This document shows positions 35,260 to 45,143 of a stretch of DNA of 64,000 bases, one piece after another. Both the position numbers and the translations under genes were made by a program. This DNA is from VXNE01 sp965205735. Lineage in GTDB: Bacteria; Pseudomonadota; Gammaproteobacteria; Pseudomonadales; Azotimanducaceae. Each line of letters begins with the position of its first letter. Position 1 is the first letter of the stretch. Under the pieces are notes generated by a model, which did not search any database, had not been told where the DNA came from, and was given only the letters and a program-made list of their open reading frames with translations. Location: NCBI GenBank assembly GCA_965205735.1, contig OZ242179.1:930001-994000 (forward strand), in the 5' to 3' direction.

Positions 35260-35443
35260 CTAGTGACGCGTCTCATGAGTTGCTTACGTTTCAGCCTGCC
35301 CCACGAGTTTTCTGGCAAGGCGTCGGCCTGCAGGTAATGTCGAGTACACTATCAAGGACCGCAACGCAGCCAGGGGCTCGTGGGGCGCGCCCTTCGGGAG
35401 CGCACACCGCACGCCACAGCGGTGTTGCGGCCGACATTACCCG
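35260..35443. mobile_element. Decayed relative of the family 2 mini-element
   Basis: Left part CTAGTGACGCGTCTCATGAG and the block GTGGGGCGCGCCCTTCGGGAG align with the complete family 2 element at 41286. No matching right end is present. A 10-base inverted repeat GGTAATGTCG/CGACATTACC marks 35333-35442. It is treated as a truncated or composite copy that ends in the EthD fragment. Confidence 0.55.
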
Positions 35444-35445
35444 CG

Positions 35446-35594
35446 GATACTTCGGCGATGCCGTCCCAAATCGGCTCTCCTTTCAGCACTGCGGTCACAT
35501 GGTTCTGCACGTAGCGGCGAATACCGGGCAATCGTGTAACGACGTCGGGATGACGGTTGCGCCAATAGTGGTGGAAAGCTTCCTGCGAGAACAT
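35446..35594 (-). pseudogene. EthD-domain gene fragment
   Basis: The minus strand reads MFSQEAFHHYWRNRHPDVVT and then RLPGIRRYVQNHVTAVLKG, ending EPIWDGIAEV. This is the first half of an EthD domain without its N-terminal strand. It is cut at its 3' side by the decayed mini-element at 35443. Related to the intact EthD gene at 31538. A frame change upstream suggests the gene is dead. The rest of the 35057-35707 gap holds only the repeats listed. Confidence 0.65.
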
Positions 35595-35707
35595 CCGGGC
35601 TGGGACCGAGAAAGCGCGCGATCAGCCCACCGCAGTGATTAGCTGCCCCGCTGGGACCGGTCGCCCACCCGTCACCGCAAAGGTCGCGCTGTCGCCAACA
35701 CGCTACT

Positions 35708-36286
35708 CTAGGGCAGCGCCGTTCTGGCATCAAATCGCCGCTTCCAGGCAGCGAGGTCAAACGTTGCCGGGTCCCACCCCCCAAGCCATTCCAACAATTC
35801 CTCGACGTTCTCGCCCCATGGATCGACTCCAGTCTCGATGACCGAAACGAAACGGGCGTATCCGGGGAAACTGCCGCAATCTTCCGGCGGGCATGCTCGC
35901 CTTCCAGCGAGCAACTGTCTGTGGAAACATTCCGTAGACGCCACGCGACGGTTGCGTTTTACATCGTGTAGCCAACCGTCTCCGAAGTCGTAGAGATATT
36001 GGCACGCCTTTGAGCGAGTGAAATGTGGGGCGAGCTTGACCAACTCGGCGTCGGGCGTTTCCTCTTCATCCTCGAAGTCCATGTAGTCGTCGTGCTTCAA
36101 TCCGGCCAGAGTGCCGCTTCGGCCAGTGCCGCGAAACTCCCAGAGATGGCAACTCCGCCAGCCGAAACTATCTTGGATGGCTCGGTGCAGGTCGCCAAAA
36201 GTGGCATCGGCGGCGATCAGGAACCGTCGCCAGATTCGTGGCTTGATGTAGCGCAGGGACACTTCGAATTCAAAATAGGACGGCAT
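35708..36286 (-). CDS. pRiA4b ORF-3-like protein
   Basis: A 192-residue protein of the plasmid pRiA4b ORF-3 family. Recognisable blocks are YIKPRIWRRFLIAADATFGD, FGWRSCHLWEF, YLYDFGDGWLHDV and ACPPEDCGSFPGY. Family members occur on plasmids and in mobile regions; the molecular function is unknown. The ATG at 36286 has GAGGGGAG upstream and starts the conserved region directly; the longer start at 36322 lacks family support. It is isolated between repeats and a gene-free stretch, consistent with an accessory or acquired gene. Confidence 0.85.
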   Translation of the reverse strand: MPSYFEFEVSLRYIKPRIWRRFLIAADATFGDLHRAIQDSFGWRSCHLWEFRGTGRSGTLAGLKHDDYMDFEDEEETPDAELVKLAPHFTRSKACQYLYDFGDGWLHDVKRNRRVASTECFHRQLLAGRRACPPEDCGSFPGYARFVSVIETGVDPWGENVEELLEWLGGWDPATFDLAAWKRRFDARTALP

Positions 36287-36608
36287 GGTGTCTCCCCTCG
36301 CGACGTGCCTACATCTTTCCAAGGCTCTCGTGAAGGAACACTACCAACATTTGCCCGAAGTTGTCCGCTGTGCAACATTGCAACCCTGTACGCTAAACAG
36401 GTCTCTCCGCAGTCGTCTTCCCCACCCGCTCTGCCCGTCCATTAAATCAACGCGCTCGCTCGCCGACGCGAGCATTGCGCTTCGAGCACGCCCACCGCCA
36501 GCCATCGACGCTCGCCGGGGCACGGGAAGGCGTTGTATTGCGGTTGGCGCGCAACCACCTGCCGCAGGCGAGTACACTCGGCAACATCCCGGGGCAGGAC
36601 ACGTTCCC
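36287..36608. other. Gene-free stretch
   Basis: I see no supported frame, repeat or hairpin of note here. It would contain the promoters for the divergent pRiA4b-like and hydroxypyruvate isomerase genes. Confidence 0.5.
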
Positions 36609-37394
36609 TTGCCAAGATTCGCCGCCAACATCACCACCATGTTCCCCGACCTTCCCGTCGCCGAACGCATGCGAGCCGCGCGCGATCTGGGGTTCGCCGC
36701 CGTAGAGTTCCTCTTCCCCTACCCCGATCCCGCAGCCGAGATACGGCGTTGGCTTGACGACGCGGGCATCCGGATGATCCTGCTCAACACGCCCCTCGGC
36801 GATGCCGCGAGGGGCGAGCGCGGCCTGGCGGCGATCCCCGGCAGACAGGCCGAGTTCAGGGATCACTTCGAACAGGCGATGGCCTACGCGCTGGCGCTCG
36901 ATGTCTCGATGATTCACGTCATGGCCGGTGTGGTCGCTAATCATGACCGCGACGAGGCCCACTCAGTATTCGTCGAGAACGTGCGCTTCGCCGCGGACCG
37001 CGCGGCGGGCCGCGACATTCACATCCTCCTGGAGCCGCTCAACAGCGAGGACACGCCCGGCTACCTGCTGACCCGCACCGACGAAGCTCGCCGCTGCATG
37101 CAGGCCGTCGGCCGCGACAATGTGCGACTTCAATACGACTTCTATCACCGCCAGATCATGGAGGGAAACCTGGCGCGGCGCCTCGCCGATAATCTCGACA
37201 TCATCGGACACATCCAGTTCTCGAGCGTGCCCGGACGGCACGAGCCCCAACACGGCGAAGTGAACCTGCCCTACCTGTTCGGGCTCTGCGACCGGCTCGG
37301 ATACGACGGCTGGATCGGTTGCGAGTACCGCCCCAAGACGACCACCGTCGAAGGACTGAGCTGGGGCGAACCGTACGGACTTGGGGTGCGTTGA
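36609..37394 (+). CDS. hyi: Hydroxypyruvate isomerase family protein
   Basis: A 261-residue TIM-barrel protein whose blocks match bacterial hydroxypyruvate isomerases: PRFAANITTMFPDLPVAERM at the start, AAVEFLFPYP, HILLEPLNSEDTPGYLL (metal-binding Glu), LQYDFYHRQIMEGNL (Asp and His), PGRHEPQHGEVN, and GCEYRPKTTTVEGLSW near the end (second Glu). The enzyme interconverts hydroxypyruvate and tartronate semialdehyde in glyoxylate metabolism; some family members act on other 3-oxo acids. The TTG at 36609 is chosen because homology begins exactly there. It is convergent with an SDR that ends 7 bp away. Confidence 0.85.
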   Translation: MPRFAANITTMFPDLPVAERMRAARDLGFAAVEFLFPYPDPAAEIRRWLDDAGIRMILLNTPLGDAARGERGLAAIPGRQAEFRDHFEQAMAYALALDVSMIHVMAGVVANHDRDEAHSVFVENVRFAADRAAGRDIHILLEPLNSEDTPGYLLTRTDEARRCMQAVGRDNVRLQYDFYHRQIMEGNLARRLADNLDIIGHIQFSSVPGRHEPQHGEVNLPYLFGLCDRLGYDGWIGCEYRPKTTTVEGLSWGEPYGLGVR

Positions 37395-37401
37395 TCTTCG
37401 A

Positions 37402-38226
37402 TCAGCCGGGCCAGATCTGCATACCGCCGTCCACCCGCAGCACCTGGCCGGTGACATACGACGAATCGCTGGTGACGAAGAACTCCACCGCCTTGGCAAC
37501 TTCGTGCGGCCAGCCGTATCGCGTCAGCGCGCCCGTCTCCACCTTGCGCTCGTCCCGCGTCGGGCGGCTGGCCTCGAACCGGGGCGTGATGATCTCGCCG
37601 GGAGCGATGATGTTCGCGTACACGCCATGGGGACGAAGCTGCGCGGCCAGGCATCTCGTGTATTCGTGCACCGCCGCCTTGGCGACGCTGTAAGAGACCT
37701 CCCGGGGATGGCCCGACAGGCCCGCTATGCTGCCGATGGTGACGATCCAACCCTCGTTCCTCTGCATCATCTCCGGCACCACCGCCCGGCAGACGAGAAT
37801 GCAGGTGCGCAGGTTGCGGTCGAGGATCGTCTCGACATCGGTCAGTGAGATGTTCACGGCGTCGTTGACGACGGGCTTGCCGGCGTTCTCCGCAGCGACG
37901 CCCTTCGAACCGATGTCGCCGCCGGCATTGTTGATAAGGATGTCGATTCTGCCAAAGCGATCCCGGATCTCGGCGACGTTGCGCGCCACCGCATCGACAT
38001 CGGTCAAGTCGCCATGCACCGCGATCACATCCGTCCCGTGCGCTGTCGAAATTTCCCTCGCCACGGCGTCGAGCGACTCCGCTTCCCCCAGTTGTCGCGT
38101 CGATGTCGGCGTCGTTCCGTGGACGGCGACCCTGGCGCCGAGGCTTGCCAGATGCCCCGCGACAACGCGACCGATTCCGCGGGAAGAGCCGGTTACCCAG
38201 GCCACCTTGTTCTCCAGACGATTCAT
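37402..38226 (-). CDS. Short-chain dehydrogenase/reductase (SDR)
   Basis: A 274-residue classical SDR: cofactor loop VTGSSRGIGRVVA, NNAG, Ser strand IVTIGSIAG, and active-site YSVAK. The substrate-binding loop and C-terminus (VTGQVLRVDGGMQIWPG) are typical of 3-oxoacyl or sugar-acid SDRs. ATG at 38226 has AGGAG 7 bases upstream; the longer frame to 38322 has no homology. Position beside hydroxypyruvate isomerase suggests a role in hydroxyacid metabolism, but they are convergent, not an operon. Confidence 0.9.
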   Translation of the reverse strand: MNRLENKVAWVTGSSRGIGRVVAGHLASLGARVAVHGTTPTSTRQLGEAESLDAVAREISTAHGTDVIAVHGDLTDVDAVARNVAEIRDRFGRIDILINNAGGDIGSKGVAAENAGKPVVNDAVNISLTDVETILDRNLRTCILVCRAVVPEMMQRNEGWIVTIGSIAGLSGHPREVSYSVAKAAVHEYTRCLAAQLRPHGVYANIIAPGEIITPRFEASRPTRDERKVETGALTRYGWPHEVAKAVEFFVTSDSSYVTGQVLRVDGGMQIWPG

Positions 38227-40579
38227 CGATATCTCCTGACTTCCGAGGTTGCCTCCGCGCAAGATTAACCCGAGAAAGAGTCGGAGCTTGGCGCAATGGC
38301 GGCCATTTTGCAGAGGGAGCACGACGAGCGCACTCCCTGGACGGCAAAGAGCAATGGGCGTCTCAGTTGGTCAATGTATCGATCGTCTCCTCAGGATGTC
38401 GTCCTTGAGCGCTTCTCCCGGGGCGCCCTGCCGAGTCTGCCCGCCCGGAACGCCCAGGACCACATTTGCGCCCCAGGTCTCGCCTGCCCGCAGGGACTTC
38501 GGTGACGGCAGGCCGTCCAGATACGCTTCAACGGCGTCGCGGATAGCCGTGTCGTTTGCGTAGACCCCCCGCACCGCAGCGCGAACGCGGTTAACAACCG
38601 CCGTGTCCGTGATCCTGCCGCGCTGTCCCCAGGCCACCACGCCATCCGAACGCACGCCCGACGCGGGCACATCCGTGATTCCGACGTCCCTAGCGATGCC
38701 GAACGTAAAGCGCATCATCACATTGTCGAACAGTGTCGCGAAGTCCTCCCGCACCGTGCTGTAGGAGTAGTACTGCGTAGCCCCATCCGGCGCAAACTCG
38801 TCGATCAGGTCGTCCGGCTCAAGCGCTCGCTGCGTGGCGGTCGAGCCAGTGCCATGGAAGGAAACCTTGGCGAGATCCTTCATCACCTGGGAAGTGAGCG
38901 GGTACGCATTCGAAACGCTTCTCGACAACCGGGCATCGACCACCTGATACGGCTTCTGGTCGAGGGAAAGACTCGCAATCTCGCCGGGAGGCATCCAATC
39001 GACTGCGTGTGCAAGTTCATGGAACAACAGGAACCCGAGAAAGGGGATCAGATCCTCGATCCGGCGGGAGCGGTCCGCATCACGATGCGCCAAGATCCAA
39101 CGGTTATCGCGCACCATGCGCCAGGGGATCCTGAATTGCAGCTCGCTGCCAAACCCGGATCGGTAGTCCTCCTCGTCCGTGATCGATGCCTGCTGTTCCG
39201 GCGTCAGCGCGACGAAAGAGGCATCCAGGTAGATCGCGCCGTACGCCGCGCTGTAGTATGCGGGTCGAATATCGCTGGCGATCACCACCACCGTGACGGA
39301 ACGGAATAGCGGCAATATCTCGGGCGGCATGCGTGCGAGCATCGTGCGGAAGTTGTCCCCCATCCAGCGGTGCGAGACGAGCACGCGCGCCATGACGTCG
39401 TCCAACGTGGGATTGTTCGTGTCGGCACCCAGGTACGGCAGGCGCGCGAAATCGCAGGTTTCGGTGGAGGGACTGAAATAGGCGCATGCCTGCAGGTCGG
39501 CGGCGTGGGGAGACGACTGGTTGAACGCGAAGGTTTCGACGACGCCCGACGAGCGGGTGGACGAGGACGAGGAACCGTCCACCACGTGACCGGACTGGTC
39601 GGACAGCGCACCGTGTGCCACGGTCGCGTCCACGGAGGAGTCGTTCTTCTTGATCGTACCGCTGTTCTTCGTCAAGGCGTTGGCGTTGATGGATGCGCCA
39701 TCCGTATCAGCGTCCGTCGCTACCACCTCGTACTGGAACACGAGCACGGTCCTATCCGAACCGCGCAGATAGGGGGCTTGCCGCGGCGGGCCCGACCCGA
39801 TGATCAGACCGATTTGCGGGGTGCCTCCCGTCGTGTCCACGGTGACGGCTTCGCTGAACGTCACGCCGACCTGGATCGTGTCTCCAAGCTTGTACGTGGC
39901 GTCCGGACCCGCGTCGGAAACGAACCCCACGCGCAGAACTGTCGGTACGGTGTCGACTGTCATGCCCTCTCCCGCCTGCGACCAGAGACTTTCGCCCTCG
40001 TCGCTGCGTGCCAGCACCTGAATCTGGTAGCTCGTTGACGGCACGAGGCCCGTGATCGTAGCGACGGTGCCCGCGGCGCCATGCTCCCAGTCGTCGAAGT
40101 CCCCGCTGTTCCCTACCCGGTATTGCACGTCGTAGTCGCGAATCAGTGGTCCCGCGTTGGCCGGAACGGTCCAACGCACGGTAAGACTGTTTGACGCTGT
40201 CGACCAGACAGTCGGCGCGGCCGGTGTTGCGGGAAGCTCCGTCGTGTCGGACACCGCGACCGTGATCGTACGACTCGCGGTCCGCGCGCGGCGCCCCGCG
40301 CCACCCGTGGCTGTCACCACCAGAACATAGGCGTTGTTGCGCGGGGCGTCCGACGGACCCGCGTTGAAGATGTCCGTCGGATTCTCGAAATTCGGGGCGC
40401 TTGTGAAGCGCAGGTTCCCCGTCGCGTCTATCGAGAATCGACTCCGGTCGGCGCCGCCCGTAATCGTGAACCCCCAGATGTTGTCGCTATTGTCGGGATC
40501 GGTCGCCATCACCCTGCCGACCGGCATCGTGTTCTCAGCTACCGAGAATGTCGACGCACCGGTGAAGACGGGAGCCGCA

Positions 40580-40690
40580 TTCTGCGGAGGGGGTGGGGGC
40601 GGCGGGGGTGGGGGCGGCGGAGGCGGGGGCGGCGGGGGCGGTGGAGGTTGGCCGCCACCTCCTCCTCCCCCGCCGCCGCCTCCGCCACTG
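40580..40690 (-). repeat. Poly-Gly/poly-Pro coding tract
   Basis: GGGGGCGGC-type repeats encode a run of Gly followed by a Pro-rich spacer between domains of the split metalloprotease. Long simple tracts like this are prone to slippage and to assembly error. Confidence 0.8.
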
Positions 40691-41285
40691 CCCGGAGTTC
40701 GTCCCTGGCCCGTCGCCGACCACTCCCCTATCCCTTCGTCGTTCGCCGCCCGAACGCGCACCTCGTACAGCGTCTCCCGAGCCAATCCCCTGATCGTCGC
40801 CCGCGTCGCCGCTCCTTCGTGCTCGGCGTCCAGATAGGCCTCCGTACGCCGCGCCCGGTATTCCACGTCGTAACCGGATATCGCGGGTCCTTCGTTGGAC
40901 GGCGCGGTCCACGTCACCCGCAGCCCGGTCGAGCCGAACGCCGACACCGACGGCGCTCCGGGTTTGCCCGGCGGCTCTTCCACGTCCACCACTTCGATCC
41001 GGACCGCGATCCGCGCCGTCCCGCCCCGCGCGTCTTCCGCCTCCACCTCCACCGCGTAGCTGTCCCGCGCCTCGTGGTTGTATTTGATCCCTTGCCGCGT
41101 TCGAAGCTGGCCGCTCGCCGCGTCGATCGCGAACACGAACGCGTCCGCCCCCTCCAGGCTATAGCGCGGCGACCCCCGACTCACCGTCGCCGTGATCGGC
41201 TCGCCGACAGGTTCGCCGGGCGGCGTGTTCTCCTCCACCTCGCGCGTCGTGCTCGCGCCTTCGCGAAACTCCGGCAGCGCCACTA

Positions 41286-41548
41286 GTGTCGTGTCACGCG
41301 AGTTATGACGCTTCAGCGCGTCCCACGGGGTCTGTGGCAAGGCGCGTCCCCGCCGGGAATGGTCGGCTCCATTGCCAAGGGGCGCAACGCGGCCACGGGC
41401 CCCGTGGGGCGCGCCCTTCGGGAGATCGCCATGCACGCCACTGCCGCGTTGTGGCCCTTGCGAATATGCCCGATATTCCCTGCGGACCACGCCTTGCATT
41501 GACGCGCATGGCGAACTCTGAAGCGCCAGAACTCGCGTGACACGACAC
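41286..41548. mobile_element. CTAG-targeting palindromic mini-element, family 2 (263 bp)
   Basis: Terminal inverted repeats GTGTCGTGTCACGCGAGTT are perfect for 19 bases and continue to about 31 with three differences. CTAG abuts both ends (41283-41286 and 41548-41551). No transposase. Unrelated in sequence to family 1 but with the same target preference and end base (G...C). It interrupts the metalloprotease reading frame. Confidence 0.9.
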
Positions 41549-42265
41549 TAGGGTCGTGCCGCTCGCGATCGCCGACCAGTCCCCCTCGCCCACCTCGCTC
41601 ACGGCGCGCACCCGCACCTGATACTCCGTGACTTCGGCTAAACCCGTGATCGTCGCCTGCGTGTCCGTGCCATCGTGGACAAAGTCGGCAAACCCGGCGG
41701 CGCTCCCGGCGCGGTATTGCACGTCGTAGTCCACGATCTCGAATACCTCGCTCTCCGGCGCCATCCAGGACACCGTCAGACTGTCGTGCGAAATATCCGA
41801 TACCGTCGGCGGCGCCGGCCGGCCCGGCGTTCCGTGCCACCAGCGCGACCGCAAAAGCCAGCGCACGATCCCAGGATCGAGCTCTTCGGCACTTTCCGAC
41901 GCGTCCTCCCGGACGCCGGAAGCGTTCTCTGTCGCGCCTCGCGCGCTGTCGCCGGCAGGATACGCGCCAGTGCCCGCGAGGACGCTGAGCGCAAGCAACG
42001 CCGTAACCAGGCGATTCATGGATCAATCCGTTTTCCGGCCCGCCTCCTAAAATGCTGGTCGATCGATCCGTTCGCAATATCCGGGTCAGTATCTTGTCGC
42101 TCAAGCGGATTCTCGGGCGCTACCGGAGTTGTGCACTCGGCGTCAATCCGAACGCACGTTGGCCATCAATTGGCGCAGTCCCAGGGAAAATTCCCCACCG
42201 CGCTCGACTGCGCCGTTGACCGATGTAAACTCCCGCAAGCCCAACAGCGGCGAATCGAGGCCCCA

Positions 42266-45103
42266 TTGCACCAATATACAACCACGCTCGACGCGGAAAA
42301 CATCTTGGAAAATGGTGCGCTTGAACGCCTGGACGGCAAGGGGAAATCCCTCGCCACGATGGCGAGCGCAGGATTCGACGTGCCGCGCGGGTTCCTGGTG
42401 ACCACATCCGCCTATCGAAGTTTCGTCGCGGACAACGGTCTACAACCCAGGATCATCCAACTCGCAAGACCCTCGGTGGTCGAGAATCGCGTCTCGTTCG
42501 ACGAGGCGTCGGACAACCTGGAGGCGCTTTTCGCGGCGAGCGATCTTGCCCCGGATATCGTCGAGGAAGTCACCAGCGCCTATCGCGCGCTCGGCGACGC
42601 GCTGCCGGTCGCCGTCCGCTCGTCTGCCAACGCGGAGGACCTACCGGACCTGTCGTTCGCCGGCCAGCAGGAAACCTACCTGAACGTGCGCGGCGAAGAC
42701 CAGGTCGTCGCGGCCATGCGAGCGTGCTGGGCTTCCCTCTGGACAGCGCGCGCCCTCGACTATCGCCACCAGAACGGCATTGATCAGGACGGTGTCGCCA
42801 TGGCCGTGGTCGTCCAGGTCATGGTCCCGTCGGCGGTATCGGGAATACTGTTCACGGCAAATCCGGCGACCGGGGAACGCGCCGAAATGATCGTCAATGC
42901 GAGCTTCGGTCTGGGCGAAGCCGTCGTCAGCGGCGAGGTGACACCTGACACCTACATCCTCGATCACGCGACGGGTAGACCTAACGAAACCATTATCGGC
43001 CCGAAGGAACAGAAGACCGTTTCGGCCGGGAACCAGGTCACCAGGATGGAGGATGTGTCCCCGGAAGAACGCGATCAGGCCTGCCTTACCGACGACATGC
43101 TGAAGGAACTGACCGAAACCGCGCTGGCGATCGAGAAGCTCTACGACGGCGTGCCGCAGGATATCGAGTGGGCGTTTTCCTCGGGCGGCAACCTGTCGCT
43201 GTTGCAGTCGCGGCCCATCACCAACCTGCCCGTACAGCCGATCAAGGTCGTCTGGGAACCTACGCCGCCCGCGAAGATCCTCTACCGGCGGCAAATTGTC
43301 GAGAACATGCCCGATCCTATCTGCGACCTGTTCGAGGAGTTGTACCTGACCGAAGGCCTGGAATCTTCGCGCGCGGGCGAGAGCATGATGGTAGGCGGCG
43401 GAGCGCATTTCGTGACCTGCAACGGCTACGCCTATAACCGGGCCGACCACAAGGGGATGCCGACGGATCCAACAATGGCGCTGGAAGAGATGGAGGCCTT
43501 GTCACAGCGTATGCTCGACGAGATACGCCAGAGGCAGGGCCCCGTGACGGAGAAGGAAGCGCACGACATGGCTTTCTTCCTTTCGGAGTTGTCCGAGGAG
43601 GATCGAGCCGCGTTTCAGAACGTTGCTCAAGGCTACCAGGGCGACAACCTCGCACACGACCTCACCATGCCGAAGAGCGACAATCCGACCTATGTCGCCA
43701 ACCACAAGACCCAGGACAACGACCGGAGATGGAAGTCCTGGCAGGACGAGGCCATGCCGCGGCTGGTCGCCACGGCCGAAAAATGGCGCGAAGTGGATAT
43801 CCCGGCCGCAACCGACGAAGAACTGCTGGCCGGCATACTGGAGATGGCCATCGAAGAGGGGTTCTACTGGACCGGCAACACGAGCCATACGTTCGGCATC
43901 GCCAAGTCCACGGACGATCACCTGCAGTGCTTCCTGCGCGAAAACATACCGGATCAGTACTTCATCAGCGGCCAGTTCCTCACTGGCCTCGAATCGAAGA
44001 CCATGCAGGCGAACACGGACCTGTTCGAGATCGCGAAGATCGTCCGCGCCAGCGCGGAACTCTCCCATGTCGTTATCGTGACGCCCTCGAAGTTCCTCAT
44101 GGAATCGCTGCGCGAGCATCCCGAAGGCGGGCCGGTGCTGAAGGCCATCGATGCCTACTTCGAGAAGTACGGGCACCAGGGCTACAGCCTCGACTTCATC
44201 GAGCCTACACAGGAGGAGGATCCCTCCGCGTTGCTCGCCACGCTCAAGACGATGGTGCAGGACGCGGACTACGAACCGAAGGACCAGGAACTCCGTGCCG
44301 CCGCGATTCGCGAGCAAAAGCACAGCGAAATTTCGGAGATCCTGGAATGGCTGACCTACTGGCAGTTCCGCTACCGGCTGTGGTTCGCCCGCAAGTACAA
44401 CCACATCAGGGAAGAGACCGCGTTCTATTTCGGCTACACGTGGCGAATCCTGCGCCCAATGGCGTTCGAGCTGGGCCAACGCATGGTGGATATCGGCACC
44501 TTCCGAAACGAGGAAGACACCTTCTTCCTCGTCACCGAAGAGCTGAGGCAGGCAATCGCGGCGCGCCAGCAAGGTCTGGCGCGCCCCGAATTCGGAAGAA
44601 TCGCCGCAGAACGCAGGGAACTGCGCGAAGCCCGCAAGCGTCACCACCCGCCGGGAACGATCCCTGCGGAAGCGAGCAATATTCCATCGGTCAGGTTCAA
44701 GGAGACCCAGATCCGGAACGATGAGGCCAGCGATACGCTGAACGGCTTCGCAGTAAGTTCCGGCACCGTGACAGCCCGGGCGAGCGTCGTCCTGTCACAA
44801 ACGGATTTCGATAGGATGTCCCCCGGCACGATTCTCGTGGCGCGCAACACCACGCCGGCCTGGACCCAGCTCTTCTCCCACGCGGTCGGAGTCGTCACCG
44901 ACATGGGCAGCATCCTTGCGCACGCGTCCATCGTCGCCCGCGAATACGGCATTCCCTCGGTGCTCGGCGTCGGCAACGGCACGCTGCGGATACAACATGG
45001 CCAGACGCTGACGATCGACGGCGATGCGGGCACCGTGGTTATGCACGAAGAAGAAAGTGCCCGACCCGAGAAGTCGAAGGCCTCGGCTGTGGGACTCCTC
45101 TAG
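42266..45103 (+). CDS. PEP-synthase / rifampin-phosphotransferase-like enzyme
   Basis: A 945-residue three-part phosphotransferase. N-terminal ATP-grasp (PEP/pyruvate-binding) domain: KGKSLATMASAGFDVPRGF, VAVRSSANAEDLPDLSFAGQ, and GEVTPDTYILDHATG. The middle about 400 residues have no clear assignment. The C-terminal swivelling phosphohistidine domain reads GSILAHASIVAREYGIPSVL, with the carrier His in LAHAS. The order and the lack of a PEP-barrel domain resemble rifampin phosphotransferase-type dikinases more than classic PEP synthase. They move the beta-phosphate of ATP to a substrate; the substrate here is unknown. The TTG at 42266 (GAGG upstream) is the best start; earlier codons are antisense to the protease gene. 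Amidohydrolase follows 40 bp later. Confidence 0.85.
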   Translation: MHQYTTTLDAENILENGALERLDGKGKSLATMASAGFDVPRGFLVTTSAYRSFVADNGLQPRIIQLARPSVVENRVSFDEASDNLEALFAASDLAPDIVEEVTSAYRALGDALPVAVRSSANAEDLPDLSFAGQQETYLNVRGEDQVVAAMRACWASLWTARALDYRHQNGIDQDGVAMAVVVQVMVPSAVSGILFTANPATGERAEMIVNASFGLGEAVVSGEVTPDTYILDHATGRPNETIIGPKEQKTVSAGNQVTRMEDVSPEERDQACLTDDMLKELTETALAIEKLYDGVPQDIEWAFSSGGNLSLLQSRPITNLPVQPIKVVWEPTPPAKILYRRQIVENMPDPICDLFEELYLTEGLESSRAGESMMVGGGAHFVTCNGYAYNRADHKGMPTDPTMALEEMEALSQRMLDEIRQRQGPVTEKEAHDMAFFLSELSEEDRAAFQNVAQGYQGDNLAHDLTMPKSDNPTYVANHKTQDNDRRWKSWQDEAMPRLVATAEKWREVDIPAATDEELLAGILEMAIEEGFYWTGNTSHTFGIAKSTDDHLQCFLRENIPDQYFISGQFLTGLESKTMQANTDLFEIAKIVRASAELSHVVIVTPSKFLMESLREHPEGGPVLKAIDAYFEKYGHQGYSLDFIEPTQEEDPSALLATLKTMVQDADYEPKDQELRAAAIREQKHSEISEILEWLTYWQFRYRLWFARKYNHIREETAFYFGYTWRILRPMAFELGQRMVDIGTFRNEEDTFFLVTEELRQAIAARQQGLARPEFGRIAAERRELREARKRHHPPGTIPAEASNIPSVRFKETQIRNDEASDTLNGFAVSSGTVTARASVVLSQTDFDRMSPGTILVARNTTPAWTQLFSHAVGVVTDMGSILAHASIVAREYGIPSVLGVGNGTLRIQHGQTLTIDGDAGTVVMHEEESARPEKSKASAVGLL

Positions 45104-45143
45104 CGCGCTATCATTCGCGAACACAACCGCCACAGGAGCTGCC

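Larger units (their letters stand above)
38371..42019 (-). pseudogene. Secreted multidomain metalloprotease gene split by a mini-element
   Basis: Removing the element at 41286-41548 with one CTAG joins the two halves in frame, reading ASGTTLVALPEFREGAST across the junction. The whole protein would be about 1130 residues. In order: signal peptide (LVTALLALSVLAGTGAYPAG), fibronectin type III, cadherin-like (VFAIDAASGQLRTRQGIKYN), second FN3, Gly/Pro tract, a second cadherin-like segment, a third FN3, a SwmB-like sheet (YKLGDTIQVGVTFSEAV), and a C-terminal catalytic part with the zinc motif HELAHAVDW. The insertion spacing is 265 bp, so the frame is broken. The N-terminal piece (to 41303) and the C-terminal frame (from 41499) cannot form one protein. 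Stop at 38371. Probably an adhesin-like surface protease. Confidence 0.85.

Noticed and set aside
40580..40690. Gly/Pro tract as a separate functional repeat or G-quadruplex
   Set aside because: It fits an in-frame spacer in the protease gene; strand G-richness is a by-product of the codons.
41675..42265. N-terminal extension of the PEP-synthase-like gene
   Set aside because: Antisense to the metalloprotease start; homology begins at 42266.
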